This document shows, in pieces, positions 62,601 to 64,000 of a stretch of 64,000 nucleotides of DNA. The position numbers and the translations under genes were made by a program. This DNA comes from Ciona savignyi (Eukaryota; Chordata; Ascidiacea; Phlebobranchia; Cionidae), in NCBI GenBank assembly GCA_000149265.1, contig CH003416.1, positions 1,309,451-1,373,450 on the forward strand. Direction: 5' to 3'. The number at the start of each line of letters is the position of its first letter. The first letter of the stretch is position 1. The notes beneath the pieces were generated by a model that was not told where the DNA came from, ran no database searches, and saw only the letters and a program-made list of their open reading frames with translations.

Positions 62601-63720
62601 TGCTTTCTGTCTAAAAGTAAAAGACAAAAAGCTTTAGCTGCATCTCACCTGACTTCCTCAGTGGCTGCAGTATTTACTAATTACATTGATTAAATGTTAT
62701 AGGCTATGGTTAAAGAGTGCGGACAGACACGAAATAACATAAATAAATATACAAATTGTATTCTTTTGCGTTTTGAACAATGTGTGTGGTGTGATTGGTA
62801 CATATTTTTTAACATGGCAATCATTAATACAGTTGACTTTCCTAAAGAAACAACCGACTAGTTGGTTTTAATCCCACCACCTTTTGGCTGAGAGTTTAAC
62901 ATTAAAAAATGCGGAAGTGCATAACCAACAAAGCTTAATAAAGCAAGGCAACACACACCAATTTATAGAGCCAGTACTTACTGTTACATTGTGGTACACT
63001 TGGTGACCATATAAATTCATTACTTTGCGTTCGATCACAAAGTAATCTGACAGAGCTTGCTGACATTTCGTAACCTGATAGAAAAAAATGATTTTGTGTT
63101 GATTTTAGATTGTTTCTTAAGTAAAAACAGGAAAACATTGCTTAACTAGTTACCACCACAGTAATTGATGCGAAAATTCGGAAAAATTGGCATCCCCAGT
63201 ATTTTTTGGGAATAAAAATGCAACATAACAGTATCATATCAGCTTTTATAATTTGCCATTAGATTTGCTTACATTATATTTGTATTGGTGTTTTCGCCCT
63301 TGGTAGATCACCACTGGTGATATTATGTGGAAATATTCGGGAAAATAAAGACAAAATTAATGGGGCGTGAGCTGGGCTGTTGTTTGTATGTTTTGATTTA
63401 AATAGGCCTAGATCATCAGAGACCACATTATGAAAAATGTGACAATTTTAAATATATTTCAGTTTTGCATAAGTGGGAAGTGTGTCCCAAACACACATTG
63501 GACCGACTAACAAACATATTTCCTATCTTCCACCTACCAGTGTTGCACGTAATTGTCACCCGCGATCCAAAAGTAAACGCCGGCGCAATAACTTGAGTGG
63601 ACGTAGAGTTCGACAGACTGGGACAGACACCGAGAAGGCATTGAAATGTAGGTTCTGTCCAGGTGTAATCACTCTGGCACGTTAAACGGAAATTCGCTCT
63701 TGTGTCAACCGCAACATAGC
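56607..63720 (-). CDS. CCP-CCP-MAM type I membrane receptor, 5' end outside window
   Basis: Ten exons on -: 63720-63538, 63074-62982, 60819-60640, 60156-60052, 59856-59721, 59359-59193, 59009-58932, 58296-58189, 57746-57606, 56908-56607; at least 496 aa. Order: end of a CCP/sushi domain (CQSDYTWTEPTFQC), a complete CCP over two exons (GVCPSLS.. to SPSVPQCN), another complete CCP (KRCPAPAPPLNGRV.. to TTPVCI), a MAM domain over three exons (DCGFEVPTLPTC to DVQLDGITVQPLNTC), a Thr/Pro mucin-like stalk (PTTTTLPITSTTAPTPITTT), about 45 residues of unknown type, one TM (LWVVLAILGLIGLVLLL) followed by CCCC, and a 66-residue tail with no Tyr ending NTSVV, a class I PDZ-type end. Introns outside the MAM interior are phase 1. 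Likely an adhesion or pattern-recognition surface receptor; the ligand is unknown. Confidence 0.85.
57300..57395 (-). repeat. tRNA-like repeat fragment
   Basis: On -: ATAGCTCAGTGATTACGC with GAGTTCGAATCCAGC further on, the A- and B-box parts of a tRNA-derived SINE head, distinct from the 46565 family. A decayed relative may be at 60370-60465. It does not close into a tRNA cloverleaf over the expected 73 nt. Confidence 0.35.
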
Positions 63721-64000
63721 CTGCCAAGAACATTATTTTTCATGCATTGTCATAACAGACATACTATATATTTACTATTTAGAATACAAATAAATGTATA
63801 TATTTTCAGCCATGTTTGGTATTGAAAGATTGAATTATTGTACCAATAGACTACTACAATAATTGGTTAACACGAACATAATAATTCAGAACATTTTTCT
63901 CTTATTTACTAATGGGATGATGGGGGGGGGATAAGTAGTACATTATTTATTTAAAAAAATTGAGAGTACCCGGTACTAGTCATTGTCAATTATTGAGAAA

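Overview
The window is animal nuclear DNA: AT-rich, with multi-exon genes bounded by GT-AG introns, tRNA-derived SINEs, MITE-like elements and one 100-N assembly gap. The compact gene spacing, and above all two linked, convergently transcribed Distal-less/Dlx homeobox genes, point to a solitary ascidian. Ciona is the best guess (C. robusta/intestinalis type A); I cannot prove the species without a search.

Layout: (1) positions 1-11070 are mostly non-coding and hold one candidate 3' exon (878-1136, - strand) and promoter-like islands. (2) 11071-17215 is the Dlx pair: a 577-aa gene on + and a 450-aa gene on -, tail to tail and 946 bp apart. (3) 19765-23980 (-) is a B-box/TRIM-like gene without a RING, with a TIR element in intron 1. 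(4) 25072-31373 (+) is a pancreatic-lipase-family enzyme with triad, lid and PLAT domain. (5) 32048-33322 (-) is a four-TM MS4A/CD20-like protein. (6) 35100-35888 (+) is a small single-pass protein with a syndecan/neurexin/glycophorin-C type tail. (7) 36079-42230 (-) is mitochondrial ribosomal protein L45, and 43077-45078 (+) is LZIC, arranged head to head. (8) 48201-53945 (+) is a complete SLC6 transporter. (9) 56607 to beyond 63720 (-) is the 3' part of a CCP-MAM-stalk-TM receptor whose 5' end lies outside the window.

The genes do not form one pathway. The Dlx pair is a conserved regulatory-gene cluster, and the others are an ordinary mixture of housekeeping (MRPL45, LZIC), digestive (lipase), transport (SLC6) and cell-surface (MS4A-like, syndecan-like, CCP-MAM) genes. 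I built exon models by hand from splice sites; for every model the summed exon lengths are a multiple of three and the codon phases agree across junctions. Intergenic regions and introns contain at least one SINE family, two hAT-like elements, a MITE family with telomere-like interior, a TA-flanked TIR element and several local duplications.

I found no CRISPR, operon or obviously new enzymatic system. The observations most worth follow-up are the CCP-MAM receptor with phase-1 modular exons and a PDZ-type C-terminus, the proteoglycan-like small membrane protein with a GC-AG intron, the MRPL45 C-terminal extension, the duplicated module upstream of SLC6, and the promoter/enhancer-like island between the two Dlx genes.
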